Of a DNA stretch of 64,000 nt, positions 24,625 to 33,136 are shown piece after piece. The translations under genes were made by a program, and so were the position numbers. Each line of letters opens with the position of its first letter. Position 1 is the first letter of the stretch. The stretch spans positions 1,612,001 through 1,676,000 of the forward strand of contig OZ253477.1 in assembly GCA_965261775.1 (NCBI GenBank), in the 5' to 3' direction. Below the pieces are notes generated by a model. The model was not told where the DNA came from. It was given only the letters and a program-made list of their open reading frames with translations, and did not search any database. This DNA is from G965261775 sp965261775. Its GTDB lineage: Bacteria; Pseudomonadota; Gammaproteobacteria; Eutrophobiales; Eutrophobiaceae.

Positions 24625-25942
24625 TCGTCAAACGATCTTCAACCAGATATTTTTTCGCAACGGTCATGATTTGCGCGGCAGTTACAGCTTTAACGCATTC
24701 GACATATTCATCCGCAAACCGCCAGGAAAGACCAATGGTTTCAAGTATGCCTATGACATAGGCCTGAAAAAATAAAGAGTCCTTTTCGTATATGTCCTCG
24801 GAGATCACCTGGGTCTTGACCCGCTGTAATTCTTCCCCGGTAACCGGATTGATTTGCAAATTAATAATTTCTTTCCTGATGGCCCGCTCAAGGTCTTTTA
24901 TCGTGCTACCTTTAGCAGGCGTGCCCGATATGGATAATAGATTGTCCAATCTCGAAACCATCTGATAACCCGCATTCACAGAGGCAGCAACCTCAGCACC
25001 GCGAATCAGACGACTGGCAAAGCGCGCGCTGTCGCCGCCATCCAGGATACGGGTCAACACTTCCAGGGCATACGGCTCCCAGGCGCAATTATTTTGCCGG
25101 AAAGTCCCCGGCTTAATTGAAGGCGCTTTGTAAAGCATCATTAAATACGGTAACTCGGCCGTCTGTTTAACCGTAACTCGTTTTATGCCCTGTTGCTTAA
25201 CTTCATCCGCCAACGGAGCGGTGATCGTTTCCCCGGGGGACAAAACACCGAAGTATTTTTTGGCCAGGACATGTACTTCATCTGGAATCACATCGCCCAC
25301 CACCACAACCGTGGCGTTATTCGGCACATACCATTTCTGATACCAGTCTTCCAGTTTCTTCAACGTCATGCCATCTAGATCCCGCATCCAGCCAATCACG
25401 GGATAACGGTAGGGGCTGGTCTGAAAGGCTACCGCCAGTGCAGATTCGGACAGAAAAGACTGTGGATCATCCTCCGTACGCCAGCGTCTTTCTTCCTTAA
25501 CCACTTCTATCTCTTTGTCGAATTCCTCTTCCGACAGGACCAGATTGTGCATACGGTCCGCTTCCAGTTTGAAGCTGATCTCCAAACGTGATTTTTCCAA
25601 TGCCTGAAAATAAGTCGTGTAATCAAGCCCGGTAAAGGCGTTATTACGTCCGCCGTTTTCAGATATGATGCGGGAGAATTCACCGTCGGGGTACAATTTT
25701 GTCCCCTTGAACATCATGTGTTCCAAGGCATGGGAAACTCCGGTAATGCCATTATATTCATAACTGCTGCCAACCTTGTACCATATCTGCGAAACGACCA
25801 CTGGCGCGCGGATATCGGGTTTCACTAACAGTTTAAGACCATTGTCCAGACGATATTCATGTACCACGGAATAAGCCGGCCCGGGGACCAGCAGTAACAA
25901 AAGCAACAACGCTTTTTCAGCCACACGAAAATAATATGTCAT
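24548..25942 (-). CDS. M16-family zinc protease, 464 aa
   Basis: Active pitrilysin-family subunit: the inverted zinc motif HALEH at residues 71-75 (SHALEHMMFKGT) with the downstream third ligand in the EEFDKEIEVVKEERR region. An N-terminal signal sequence (ALLLLLLLVPGPAYS) directs it to the periplasm. It overlaps the following inactive M16 gene, and the two probably form a heterodimer, as in other bacterial M16 pairs near ftsY. Divergent from ftsY across about 130 bp, an arrangement common in Gammaproteobacteria. Substrate unknown. Confidence 0.92.
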   Translation of the reverse strand: MTYYFRVAEKALLLLLLLVPGPAYSVVHEYRLDNGLKLLVKPDIRAPVVVSQIWYKVGSSYEYNGITGVSHALEHMMFKGTKLYPDGEFSRIISENGGRNNAFTGLDYTTYFQALEKSRLEISFKLEADRMHNLVLSEEEFDKEIEVVKEERRWRTEDDPQSFLSESALAVAFQTSPYRYPVIGWMRDLDGMTLKKLEDWYQKWYVPNNATVVVVGDVIPDEVHVLAKKYFGVLSPGETITAPLADEVKQQGIKRVTVKQTAELPYLMMLYKAPSIKPGTFRQNNCAWEPYALEVLTRILDGGDSARFASRLIRGAEVAASVNAGYQMVSRLDNLLSISGTPAKGSTIKDLERAIRKEIINLQINPVTGEELQRVKTQVISEDIYEKDSLFFQAYVIGILETIGLSWRFADEYVECVKAVTAAQIMTVAKKYLVEDRLTIAELDPQPLDKKESARPLAGGRRFH

Positions 25943-26076
25943 GATTGATATTTTACCTTAGTAATTATTGCAAAACACTTCTCATAGAAGTGCATTTTTC
26001 CATATGAGTTCAATTCTGCCTGATGGTAAACTATCCGAAGTTCCGCTACCAGCAGTCGTTAAAGTATCCTGATACC

Positions 26077-27045
26077 ATGTTTGGTCTAAAGAAAAAAAAC
26101 CGTGCTCCCGCCATTGATACCAGGGCGGGATATTCTCTCGCCGACCGCCTGAAACGCACCCGTTCCGGCCTCTTCGCCGGTTTATTTGGAGGTACGGAAA
26201 AACATGTTAATACGGCGGCACTGGAAAACCTGGAGGAACGCATGATCAGCGCGGATATCGGGGTCAAAACCACTGGTCAGATCATCCGGTCGCTGAAGGC
26301 CTCCGCTAAAAAAGATCCGCCGGAAGCCCTGATCCGAAAATTGAAAGACACCTTGTTGCCATTGCTCCTGGAAGTCGAAAAACCGCTGATCGTCCCTGCA
26401 CAATCGGGGAAAAAACCTTTTTTAATCCTGGTGGTGGGTGTGAACGGCGTTGGGAAAACAACCACCATCGGCAAATTGGCCAAACGACTGCAAAATGAAG
26501 GTCGGAGCATTATACTAGCGGCCGCAGATACCTTTCGCGCCGCCGCGATAGAACAGTTGCAGGTCTGGGGCGAGCGCAATAATATTCGGGTCATCGCACA
26601 GTCGCACGGCGCCGATTCCGGCGCTGTCGTCTTTGACGCGCTAGGTTCGGCGCAGGCAAACGGTGTGGATGTGTTGATCGCCGATACCGCTGGTCGATTA
26701 CATAACAAGGAACGGCTTATGGAAGAGATGAAAAAGATCCATCGTATCGGCGTCAAGTTTGACACAGACCTGCAGCAAGAAGTATTGCTGGTACTGGATG
26801 CCGGTACTGGTCAGAACGCACTGGTTCAGGCACGGCAATTTAACGAGGCTATCGGCATTGACGGGATCGTGTTAACCAAACTGGACAGTACGGCCAAAGG
26901 CGGCATCGTTTTTTCCCTGGCCGATGAATTAAAAATCCCCATTCGCTTTATCGGGGTCGGGGAACAACTTGATGATCTACGACCGTTTAATGCCACTGAT
27001 TTTGTTGACGCTTTATTATCCAATGATCTTGAAATGACACGTTGA
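26077..27045 (+). CDS. ftsY: Signal recognition particle receptor FtsY, 322 aa
   Basis: SRP GTPase that docks ribosome-SRP complexes at the inner membrane. The NG domain is complete: P-loop GVNGVGKTTTIGKL, ADTFRAAAIEQLQVW, DTAGRLHNKERLMEEM (G3), LTKLDSTAKGG (G4) and a GVGEQLDDLRPF end. The acidic A domain is very short: the protein starts with a basic MFGLKKKNRAP that could still contact membrane. I chose ATG 26077; an upstream ATG (26023) would add 18 residues without a better RBS. rpoH follows 300 bp later; ftsE and ftsX, usually between them, are absent. Confidence 0.95.
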   Translation: MFGLKKKNRAPAIDTRAGYSLADRLKRTRSGLFAGLFGGTEKHVNTAALENLEERMISADIGVKTTGQIIRSLKASAKKDPPEALIRKLKDTLLPLLLEVEKPLIVPAQSGKKPFLILVVGVNGVGKTTTIGKLAKRLQNEGRSIILAAADTFRAAAIEQLQVWGERNNIRVIAQSHGADSGAVVFDALGSAQANGVDVLIADTAGRLHNKERLMEEMKKIHRIGVKFDTDLQQEVLLVLDAGTGQNALVQARQFNEAIGIDGIVLTKLDSTAKGGIVFSLADELKIPIRFIGVGEQLDDLRPFNATDFVDALLSNDLEMTR

Positions 27046-27282
27046 TGATATCCGTCAATACATCTCTCAAAAGAAAACCACGATAACATCACAAACCATT
27101 ACATTCATTTTCTCGTTGGTATTGCCCATGGCGTACTGCATTGACCTGGTTTTATTATGGGGAAATAAATGCTGGCGGAGATTTTTCCCACTCTTTATAC
27201 AACGGCTATCTTTACGCTAGGGACAGTCTGCATTTGTACCTAAAATACCTAAATTTTTTCTGATCAGAACTTTATATGATTA
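27046..27282. other. ftsY-rpoH spacer where ftsE/ftsX usually lie
   Basis: AT-rich sequence with no gene or recognisable ftsE/ftsX remnant. It leads into the CIRCE element and rpoH, so it probably holds the rpoH promoter; TATGAT-like sequence lies just before the CIRCE. Confidence 0.6.
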
Positions 27283-27309
27283 TTAGCACTCTAAACTTAT
27301 GAGTGCTAA
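27283..27309. promoter_or_regulatory. CIRCE operator (HrcA binding site) upstream of rpoH
   Basis: TTAGCACTC (27283-27291), a 9-nt spacer, GAGTGCTAA (27301-27309): a perfect match to the CIRCE consensus. It lies 36 nt before the rpoH ATG, where HrcA binding would block transcription or early elongation. hrcA itself is not in the window. Confidence 0.93.
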
Positions 27310-27345
27310 TATTGAAATTATTTATTAAGGGGTTAAAAAAAAACT

Positions 27346-28191
27346 ATGACAAATATGCAAATAGCCCTACCTGAGGGTTCAATTAAGAGTTACATTTCAT
27401 ACGTGAACCAACTGCCTCTTTTATCTCTTGAAGAAGAGCAGATGCTTGCGCGACGGCGGCGCGATCACAACGACCTTGAGGCCTCTCACCGTTTGGTCAT
27501 GTCTCATTTGCGTCTGGTCGTAAAAATTGCCTGCAATTACAGTGGCTATGGCCTGCAATTAGCCGATCTCATCCAGGAAGGCAACATTGGTTTGATGAAG
27601 GCTGTAAAACGTTTTGACCCTGATGTCGGAGTCAGGCTGGTTTCTTTTGCCATACACTGGATACGAGCGGCTATCTACGAATTTGTTCTGCGCAACTGGC
27701 GTATTGTTAAAATTGCGACCACAAAGGCACAGCGTAAGTTATTCTTTAACTTGCGTTCTTCAAAAAAGCGCTTAAGTTGTTTACACTCAAGGGAAATTGA
27801 CGGAATTGCCAAAGACCTCGGCGTAAAACCGGGCGAGGTCGTGGAAATGGAAAAACGCCTGGGTAATTATGATGTTCCCTTTGAAAATTATAATGACGAG
27901 AACGAGAATAATTCTCCCGCTTATTACCTCAAAAACGAGCACGGCGCGCCAGATAAGATCATTGAAGCCGCAGAGCTTGACACTGAAAGACAGACAGCTT
28001 TGAGTAATGCCATCACCCTGCTGGATGAACGTAGCAGGGCTATTGTCTCTAAACGCTGGCTGGCAAAAGACAAGGCCACACTGCATGAGCTGGCGGCTGA
28101 GTACGATGTTTCTGCCGAGCGCATTCGCCAGATTGAAAAGAATGCGATGAAAAAGCTACGGGAAAATATTCTAACAGCAAGAAATGACTAA
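27346..28191 (+). CDS. rpoH: Heat-shock sigma factor sigma-32, 281 aa
   Basis: Alternative sigma factor for the cytoplasmic heat-shock regulon. Region 1/2 begins YISYVNQLPLLSLEEEQMLA. Core-binding and -10 recognition parts follow (DLIQEGNIGLMKAVKRFDPDVGVRL, SFAIHWIRAAIYEFVLRNWRIVKIATTKAQRKLFFNLR with the RpoH box), then the -35-binding helix-turn-helix (TLHELAAEYDVSAERIRQIEKNAMKKLR). Full length. An RBS-like AAGGGG lies about 12 nt before ATG. The perfect CIRCE upstream suggests HrcA represses it, which would put the sigma factor under a second heat-shock regulator. Convergent with msrA. Confidence 0.97.
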   Translation: MTNMQIALPEGSIKSYISYVNQLPLLSLEEEQMLARRRRDHNDLEASHRLVMSHLRLVVKIACNYSGYGLQLADLIQEGNIGLMKAVKRFDPDVGVRLVSFAIHWIRAAIYEFVLRNWRIVKIATTKAQRKLFFNLRSSKKRLSCLHSREIDGIAKDLGVKPGEVVEMEKRLGNYDVPFENYNDENENNSPAYYLKNEHGAPDKIIEAAELDTERQTALSNAITLLDERSRAIVSKRWLAKDKATLHELAAEYDVSAERIRQIEKNAMKKLRENILTARND

Positions 28192-28245
28192 ATAAGATCC
28201 CCGTAAGAAAACAAAAATCCCTAACCGATCAGCGTTAGAGAAGAT

Positions 28246-28878
28246 TTATCCCTGCGCTATTTCTCCCCTTGCCGCAGGATAAGCGGATATTTCGATCCCG
28301 ATCATCTCATTGATTTGTTTCAATCGTTGGTCCCGACCGCAACCAAAGCGATAGTATTTATAGCGTATCGGATTTTTCTGATAATAATTTTGATGATAGT
28401 CTTCAGCAACGTAAAATTTTTGCGTTGGTAAAATTTCAGTAACCAGCTCAGGCCGACCTTTAATTCTTTTTTGTAGAGATTGCTTGCTTTCTATGGCTGA
28501 TTTCTTTTGTTCTTCATTATTAAAAAAGATTGCCGCCCTGTACTGCGGCCCCTTGTCACAAAACTGGCCCCGATCATCAAACGGGTCTATATTCATCCAG
28601 AAAACCTCCAGCAGTTTTTCATAACTGATCTTAGCCGGATCATATTCGACCTGTACAACTTCATAGTGACCCGTTTTTCCGGTAGAGGTGCTCTCATATG
28701 TAGGGTTGTCCGTCTGTCCGCCACTGTAGCCGGAAACAGTGCTGATAACGCCATCCAGTTTGTCAAAAGGCGGTTCCATACACCAGAAACAGCCACCGGC
28801 AAAAACAGCACGTTCATTCTCCGCCAATACGGAAAAATGCATGCCGCATAACAATATAGTGAGCAGTAATCGTACCAT
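28246..28878 (-). CDS. msrA: Peptide methionine-S-sulfoxide reductase, exported, 210 aa
   Basis: Reduces the S-epimer of methionine sulfoxide in damaged proteins. Catalytic motif AGGCFWCMEPPFD is preceded by a signal peptide (MVRLLLTILLCGMHFSVLAEN), so this MsrA should act in the periplasm. Other family marks: VVQVEYDPAKISYEKLL, FCDKGPQYRAAIFF and EDYHQNYYQKNP. It starts 2 nt after msrB, forming an msrBA operon at the end of the oxidase assembly cluster. An exported MsrA paired with an exported MsrB would do the job of the PilB or MsrPQ systems elsewhere; that parallel is inference. Confidence 0.95.
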   Translation of the reverse strand: MVRLLLTILLCGMHFSVLAENERAVFAGGCFWCMEPPFDKLDGVISTVSGYSGGQTDNPTYESTSTGKTGHYEVVQVEYDPAKISYEKLLEVFWMNIDPFDDRGQFCDKGPQYRAAIFFNNEEQKKSAIESKQSLQKRIKGRPELVTEILPTQKFYVAEDYHQNYYQKNPIRYKYYRFGCGRDQRLKQINEMIGIEISAYPAARGEIAQG

Positions 28879-28880
28879 GA

Positions 28881-29402
28881 TCAGCCTCGAAGCTCTGGCA
28901 AGGGTTTACCGACAGGGATAAATTCCAATGCCAGACCATTATTGCAATAACGCAACCCGGTCGGCTGGGGGCCGTCCTCAAATACATGTCCCTGGTGACC
29001 ACCACAACGTGCACAGTGGTATTCGGTGCGTGGCCAGAGCAGTTTCAAGTCCACTTTCGTATTTACACGCCCGGTAATGGGCTGATAAAAACTCGGCCAT
29101 CCGGTACCGCTGTCGTATTTTGTTTCGGATTCAAACAGCGGCAGGTAACAGGCAGCACAGATGAAAGTGCCGTTGTCCTTAATATCATTCAGAGGGCTGG
29201 AGCCCGGCAGTTCGGTACCTTCTTCAAACAGGATATTGTACGCAGCGCTTGATAATAGCTTGCGCCATTCTGATTTTCCCTTGTTCAAGGGGGAGAACTT
29301 TAGGGACTTGTTGACCGGATGTGCCAATGTCATCCTAGTTTCCAATGTCATAAGCGCCCCAAACAGAGCTCCGGTTTTTAATAAAAATTGTCTTCGTTGC
29401 AT
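28881..29402 (-). CDS. msrB: Peptide methionine-R-sulfoxide reductase, Tat-type signal, 173 aa
   Basis: Reduces the R-epimer of methionine sulfoxide. Structural zinc cysteines CAAC and CARC, the TGWPSFYQP motif and the catalytic cysteine in LRYCNNGLALEFIP are present. The N terminus MQRRQFLLKTGALFGALM has a twin-arginine-like pattern before a hydrophobic stretch, so export through Tat is likely. Start placed at ATG 29402; a TTG at 29417 would add five residues. First gene of the msrBA pair; it follows ctaB on the same strand. Confidence 0.93.
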   Translation of the reverse strand: MQRRQFLLKTGALFGALMTLETRMTLAHPVNKSLKFSPLNKGKSEWRKLLSSAAYNILFEEGTELPGSSPLNDIKDNGTFICAACYLPLFESETKYDSGTGWPSFYQPITGRVNTKVDLKLLWPRTEYHCARCGGHQGHVFEDGPQPTGLRYCNNGLALEFIPVGKPLPELRG

Positions 29403-29472
29403 TTTTATTTCTACCAAGATGATTATCTGACATAAATATCCCGTTTCGGTTCAGTACGGACATCTATTCTCA

Positions 29473-30387
29473 TTATCTCCAAAACAGCCCGGCCAGCAAA
29501 GGAATATAATGGTCCAAGAGTAAAACGGCAAACAAAAAAATCAGGTACATAATAGAGTAGGAAAAAGTTTTCATGGCCAGACGGTCGGAGTGGTCTTTTT
29601 GCATACGTATGGCGTAATACAGAAATCCGATGTTCAGCATTAATGCACAAACCAGATAGAACACACCCGACATATAGGCCAGATAAGGCAGAAGCGTCAC
29701 CAGGCTGAGTATTAATGTGTACAAAAGTATGTGCAGGCGGGTGAATGTGGAGCCATGTGTGACTGGCAACATGGGAATATCAACTGCTGCATAATCCTCT
29801 CGTCGATAGATGGCCAACGACCAGAAATGCGGCGGCGTCCAGGCAAAGATGATCAGAAACAAGAGTAATGCGTTTGCATCCAGCGTTCCGGTGACGGCCA
29901 CCCAGCCCAGAACAGGCGGGGCCGCACCAGCCACACCGCCGATAACAATATTTTGCGGCGTGGCGCGTTTTAAAAAAATTGAATAGATAACACCGTAACC
30001 GATTAATGAAAAGGCCGCCAGCACAGCGGTCAGGGGATTTACCAAAAAGGCCAGAATACCCATTGAAACCGTCCCCAGAAGCCAGGCAAATAAAATTGCA
30101 TTCAGGATACTGACATTTCCCCTCGGCAAGGGCCGTCTGTTCGTGCGCGCCATAATCGAATCGATCCTATGATCAACAACCTGATTAATCACGGCAGCCG
30201 AGGCGGCTGCCAAGCCAATGCCAAGCGTACCGAACAACAGGATATCCAGAGGCACCATAACCGGGGTCGCCAGAAACATACCGACCACTGCAGTGAAGAC
30301 AATCAACAGGACAATTTTGGGCTTACAAAGCGCCAGATAATCGCCCCAAGTTACAGTCACCGTATTTGCCATGAAATGATTATTCAT
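29473..30387 (-). CDS. ctaB: Protoheme IX farnesyltransferase (heme O synthase), 304 aa
   Basis: Adds farnesyl to heme b to make heme O for the aa3 oxidase. UbiA-type prenyltransferase with about nine membrane helices; active-site motif NQVVDHRIDSIMARTNRRPLP (first acidic motif) and a second loop YRREDYAAVDIPMLPVTHG. Its ATG overlaps the TGA of ctaA (ATGA), so the two are translationally coupled and heme O passes directly to heme A synthase. Confidence 0.96.
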   Translation of the reverse strand: MNNHFMANTVTVTWGDYLALCKPKIVLLIVFTAVVGMFLATPVMVPLDILLFGTLGIGLAAASAAVINQVVDHRIDSIMARTNRRPLPRGNVSILNAILFAWLLGTVSMGILAFLVNPLTAVLAAFSLIGYGVIYSIFLKRATPQNIVIGGVAGAAPPVLGWVAVTGTLDANALLLFLIIFAWTPPHFWSLAIYRREDYAAVDIPMLPVTHGSTFTRLHILLYTLILSLVTLLPYLAYMSGVFYLVCALMLNIGFLYYAIRMQKDHSDRLAMKTFSYSIMYLIFLFAVLLLDHYIPLLAGLFWR

Positions 30388-31409
30388 AAATCCACCTGAT
30401 TTCCCCTTATAATTATAGGGCCCCCGCTCTGATAAAACAGTGTCAAGACTGACAGTAATAATAACGTAGCGACGCCATTATGCGCCACTGCAATATATAA
30501 CGGCAAATGCAGGGTAACATTGGCAATACCCAAAGACATCTGGATGAATAACAATACCAATATGACCATACCGGTTTTCCGAATCGCGCGGGTTTTAGTC
30601 AGAACAGCCCGAAGGGCCACCGCCGACAGGGTAATCAATACGACGACGGCGCCGATTCGATGCGTAATATGTATCGCCGTTCGCGTTGCCCCGTCAAGCA
30701 CGCCACCTTCATAATCAAGCCCCAAACCGCGCCAGAGCACAAAAGCATCGTGGAAGTTCATTTCCGGCCACAACCGGCCCTGACAACCTGGAAAATCTGG
30801 GCAGGCCAATGCAGCATAGTTTGCGCTGGTCCAGCCACCGAGAAAAATCTGTATGATCAATATTGCCAAACCCGTCAGCGCCCAGGGAAAAAGGCCAGGG
30901 TCCCGATAAACGAATTTTTCTCCTGTTCGCGCCAGGAGCTCCAGTACCAGCCAATACAGCAGACTGATAATCGCCATTCCTCCAAGCAGATGCAGGACAA
31001 CGATCAACGGTTTCAATAGTAGTGTTACCGTCCACATGCCCAACAGGGACTGAAACAGCACCAGGAGTACCAAACCGTTTACCAGAAAAAATATTCTGCC
31101 CGATTCGCGCTTTGCCCAAGCGATTACAGCAATACCTAGTATCAACAGACCAAGGAGACCCGCCACATAGCGGTGGCCCATTTCAATCCAGGCTTTTTCC
31201 CGGTCCAGTGGTCGGCCTGGATACGCCGAGGTCGCCCGCTCAATGTAGTCGGGCTCTTCTGAAACAATCATGCTACCATAGCAACCCGGCCAGTCTGGAC
31301 AGCCTAGACCAGCATCGGACAAACGGGTATACGCTCCGGCCATGGCCACTATAAATGCCATACCGCAAGCAAAACAACTGAGTCCAAACAACAGATTGTC
31401 ACTTCGCAT
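30384..31409 (-). CDS. ctaA: Heme A synthase (CtaA/Cox15), 341 aa
   Basis: Oxidises the C8 methyl of heme O to give heme A. Polytopic, with family motifs AGAYTRLSDAGLGCPDWPGCYGS, EMGHRYVAGLLGLLI (His in helix), HLLGGMAIISLLYW, FPGCQGRLWPEMNFHDAF and AIHITHRIGAVVV. This is the long proteobacterial form. Fourth gene downstream of coxC in the assembly cluster; overlaps ctaB by 4 bp. Confidence 0.95.
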   Translation of the reverse strand: MRSDNLLFGLSCFACGMAFIVAMAGAYTRLSDAGLGCPDWPGCYGSMIVSEEPDYIERATSAYPGRPLDREKAWIEMGHRYVAGLLGLLILGIAVIAWAKRESGRIFFLVNGLVLLVLFQSLLGMWTVTLLLKPLIVVLHLLGGMAIISLLYWLVLELLARTGEKFVYRDPGLFPWALTGLAILIIQIFLGGWTSANYAALACPDFPGCQGRLWPEMNFHDAFVLWRGLGLDYEGGVLDGATRTAIHITHRIGAVVVLITLSAVALRAVLTKTRAIRKTGMVILVLLFIQMSLGIANVTLHLPLYIAVAHNGVATLLLLSVLTLFYQSGGPIIIRGNQVDL

Positions 31410-31445
31410 TGTTGTGCTTATCCAAATCCCGGCGTTCTACAATGC

Positions 31446-32036
31446 CTAACCTGTCTTTGACGCCTTTAACAGTTTCCTAAGATCTTTCATGATGCCGCGC
31501 GGGTTAGCATCGGGGGCATAACTCATCATCAAACCACCAAGCGGATCAATAATATATAACCTGTTCATCCTGGTCGGGTTTTCACCTTTGTTTAATTGAA
31601 ACAATGGCAACAGCTGTTTGAGGGTCTCCGCATTTTCATCAATTAACCTAAGACCCGTATAATCTGCAAACAGGATTTTATGATCAATGGGTTGATCATG
31701 ATTGGAAAGGAACAATATTCGCTGTACTCTTAAAGAATGTTTATCCATAGCGATATGAATTTGCCGCATACGATAAAGATTCTCGAGACAATGCTGATCA
31801 CAGTTATCGGTAATATAAAGCAGGCTCCATTTGCCGTATAGGGCGTACGATCTGTCGGCGATCGGATCAAACAAATTGAGGTTTCCAATCTGTTTCGGTG
31901 GAATAATCAGATCGCCATGGTTGGATTTGACACCTTCAGAAACAATATCAGTATGGTTCAAGACCCACCAAGAAACAACGACGGGGCTCAGAAAGATGGC
32001 AGCAATAAAAAATAAAAAGAGGCGATCCTTTTTCAT
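31446..32036 (-). CDS. Oxidase-cluster membrane-anchored thioredoxin-like protein, 196 aa
   Basis: One N-terminal helix (FLFFIAAIFLSPVVVSWWVL), then a periplasmic SCO/thioredoxin-like domain: GKWSLLYITDNCDQHCLENLYRMRQIHIAMDK, with a CxxxC pair spaced as in SCO copper chaperones, a central strand set and a GGLMMSYAPDANPRGIMKDLRKLL end. Proteins of this kind regularly sit between surf1 and ctaA in gammaproteobacterial oxidase clusters. A role in copper delivery or disulfide reduction at CuA is likely but inferred. Its ATG overlaps the surf1 stop. Confidence 0.8.
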   Translation of the reverse strand: MKKDRLFLFFIAAIFLSPVVVSWWVLNHTDIVSEGVKSNHGDLIIPPKQIGNLNLFDPIADRSYALYGKWSLLYITDNCDQHCLENLYRMRQIHIAMDKHSLRVQRILFLSNHDQPIDHKILFADYTGLRLIDENAETLKQLLPLFQLNKGENPTRMNRLYIIDPLGGLMMSYAPDANPRGIMKDLRKLLKASKTG

Positions 32037-32776
32037 ACGTGTTTATTCCGTTTAATATTTATTACCAGATAAATAATCAGTAATGTAGTGGCAAAGGCAA
32101 ACCACTGAAAGGCGTAGCCGGTGTGGACTTTCTCCCCGGAAGCGGGCGGACTCCAATCCCTTTTATAGCCGTGTCCCGAATCCGGCGTCAACCGGATAAC
32201 AAATGGTAGCAATTCGCCGCCGATTAATTCCTGTAGCGGTTTAATCTCCAGTTTTTGGACCCGCACAGTATTTTTATCCAATTTTTCAGGCGATAGTTGT
32301 TTTAATAAAATACCCGTTTGGGGGGGGTCCTTGACAAGCCCTTTTATCACTACCATCGAATTGGTTTTCTTAAACTCGGGGAGGACTGATCGATCCGTTC
32401 CGATCTCAACCCAACCACGATTAACCAGAACGGCGGCGTCTATCCCCCGGGGGGTGAACGGTGTATAAACAAAGTAACCTGCCTGATTATTCAGAACCTG
32501 ATTATCCAATAGCACTTGCCGATTTTCATCAAACCAGCCATCCGTTTCTACACGCCGCCAGATTTTCCCATTCTGGATCTCAATAGCCAGTATTTCTTCA
32601 ATACCAACAGCCGGTATATCTTGTTTATCAAGAAATGACTGATGGAGATTCCTTTTATATCCGGCACGCTCAAGCTGCCACAAGCCAAGAGAGATAAACA
32701 GAATAAAAAATATCAATGCCACTAAACTGGGGCAAAACCTTGGGGAAAAATACCAACTTTTAAATAAATGTATCAT
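32033..32776 (-). CDS. SURF1-family oxidase assembly protein, 247 aa
   Basis: Inner-membrane heme A chaperone for subunit I. Two terminal helices (LVALIFFILFISLGLWQLERAGYKR and FATTLLIIYLVINI) flank a periplasmic domain with PVxVNRGW-like VLVNRGWVEIG and a C-terminal YAFQWFAF motif. Length is typical. It overlaps the SCO-like gene by 4 bp and is divergent from a small DUF2909 gene 75 bp away. Confidence 0.93.
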   Translation of the reverse strand: MIHLFKSWYFSPRFCPSLVALIFFILFISLGLWQLERAGYKRNLHQSFLDKQDIPAVGIEEILAIEIQNGKIWRRVETDGWFDENRQVLLDNQVLNNQAGYFVYTPFTPRGIDAAVLVNRGWVEIGTDRSVLPEFKKTNSMVVIKGLVKDPPQTGILLKQLSPEKLDKNTVRVQKLEIKPLQELIGGELLPFVIRLTPDSGHGYKRDWSPPASGEKVHTGYAFQWFAFATTLLIIYLVINIKRNKHV

Positions 32777-32851
32777 CTCGGATTGGTATTCGACCTTGTC
32801 TACCGGTTATACTGTCAGCCGAAATCCAGATTTACCTGGGATCGCTGATGA

Positions 32852-33076
32852 ATGATGAGTGCCGCTCTTGCCTTCAAAATATTTATCTTTACCCTGATTT
32901 TAGGTATCAGTCTGTCGCTTGCATCCGGGCTTGTTTTTCTGGTTAAAGATAATTCTGCTTCAAAACGCTTAATTACTTCCCTGAGCTTCAGAATAATCTT
33001 GTCAATTATCCTGTTTATTTCACTAATATCAGGCTACTATTTCGGCTGGATCCAACCCCACGGCCTAGGGGAATAA
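32852..33076 (+). CDS. DUF2909-type twin-helix membrane protein, 74 aa
   Basis: Small protein with two hydrophobic helices (AFKIFIFTLILGISLSLASGLVFLV and FRIILSIILFISLISGYYFGWI) around a KDNSASKR loop. This size and position, on the opposite strand between coxC and surf1, fit DUF2909, a companion of proteobacterial cytochrome oxidase clusters. Function not established. Confidence 0.8.
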   Translation: MMSAALAFKIFIFTLILGISLSLASGLVFLVKDNSASKRLITSLSFRIILSIILFISLISGYYFGWIQPHGLGE

Positions 33077-33136
33077 CACTGAAAACGCGGCGGACGATTC
33101 AGCCTCCGCTCAAAATATTAAAAAAATGCGGTTGTA

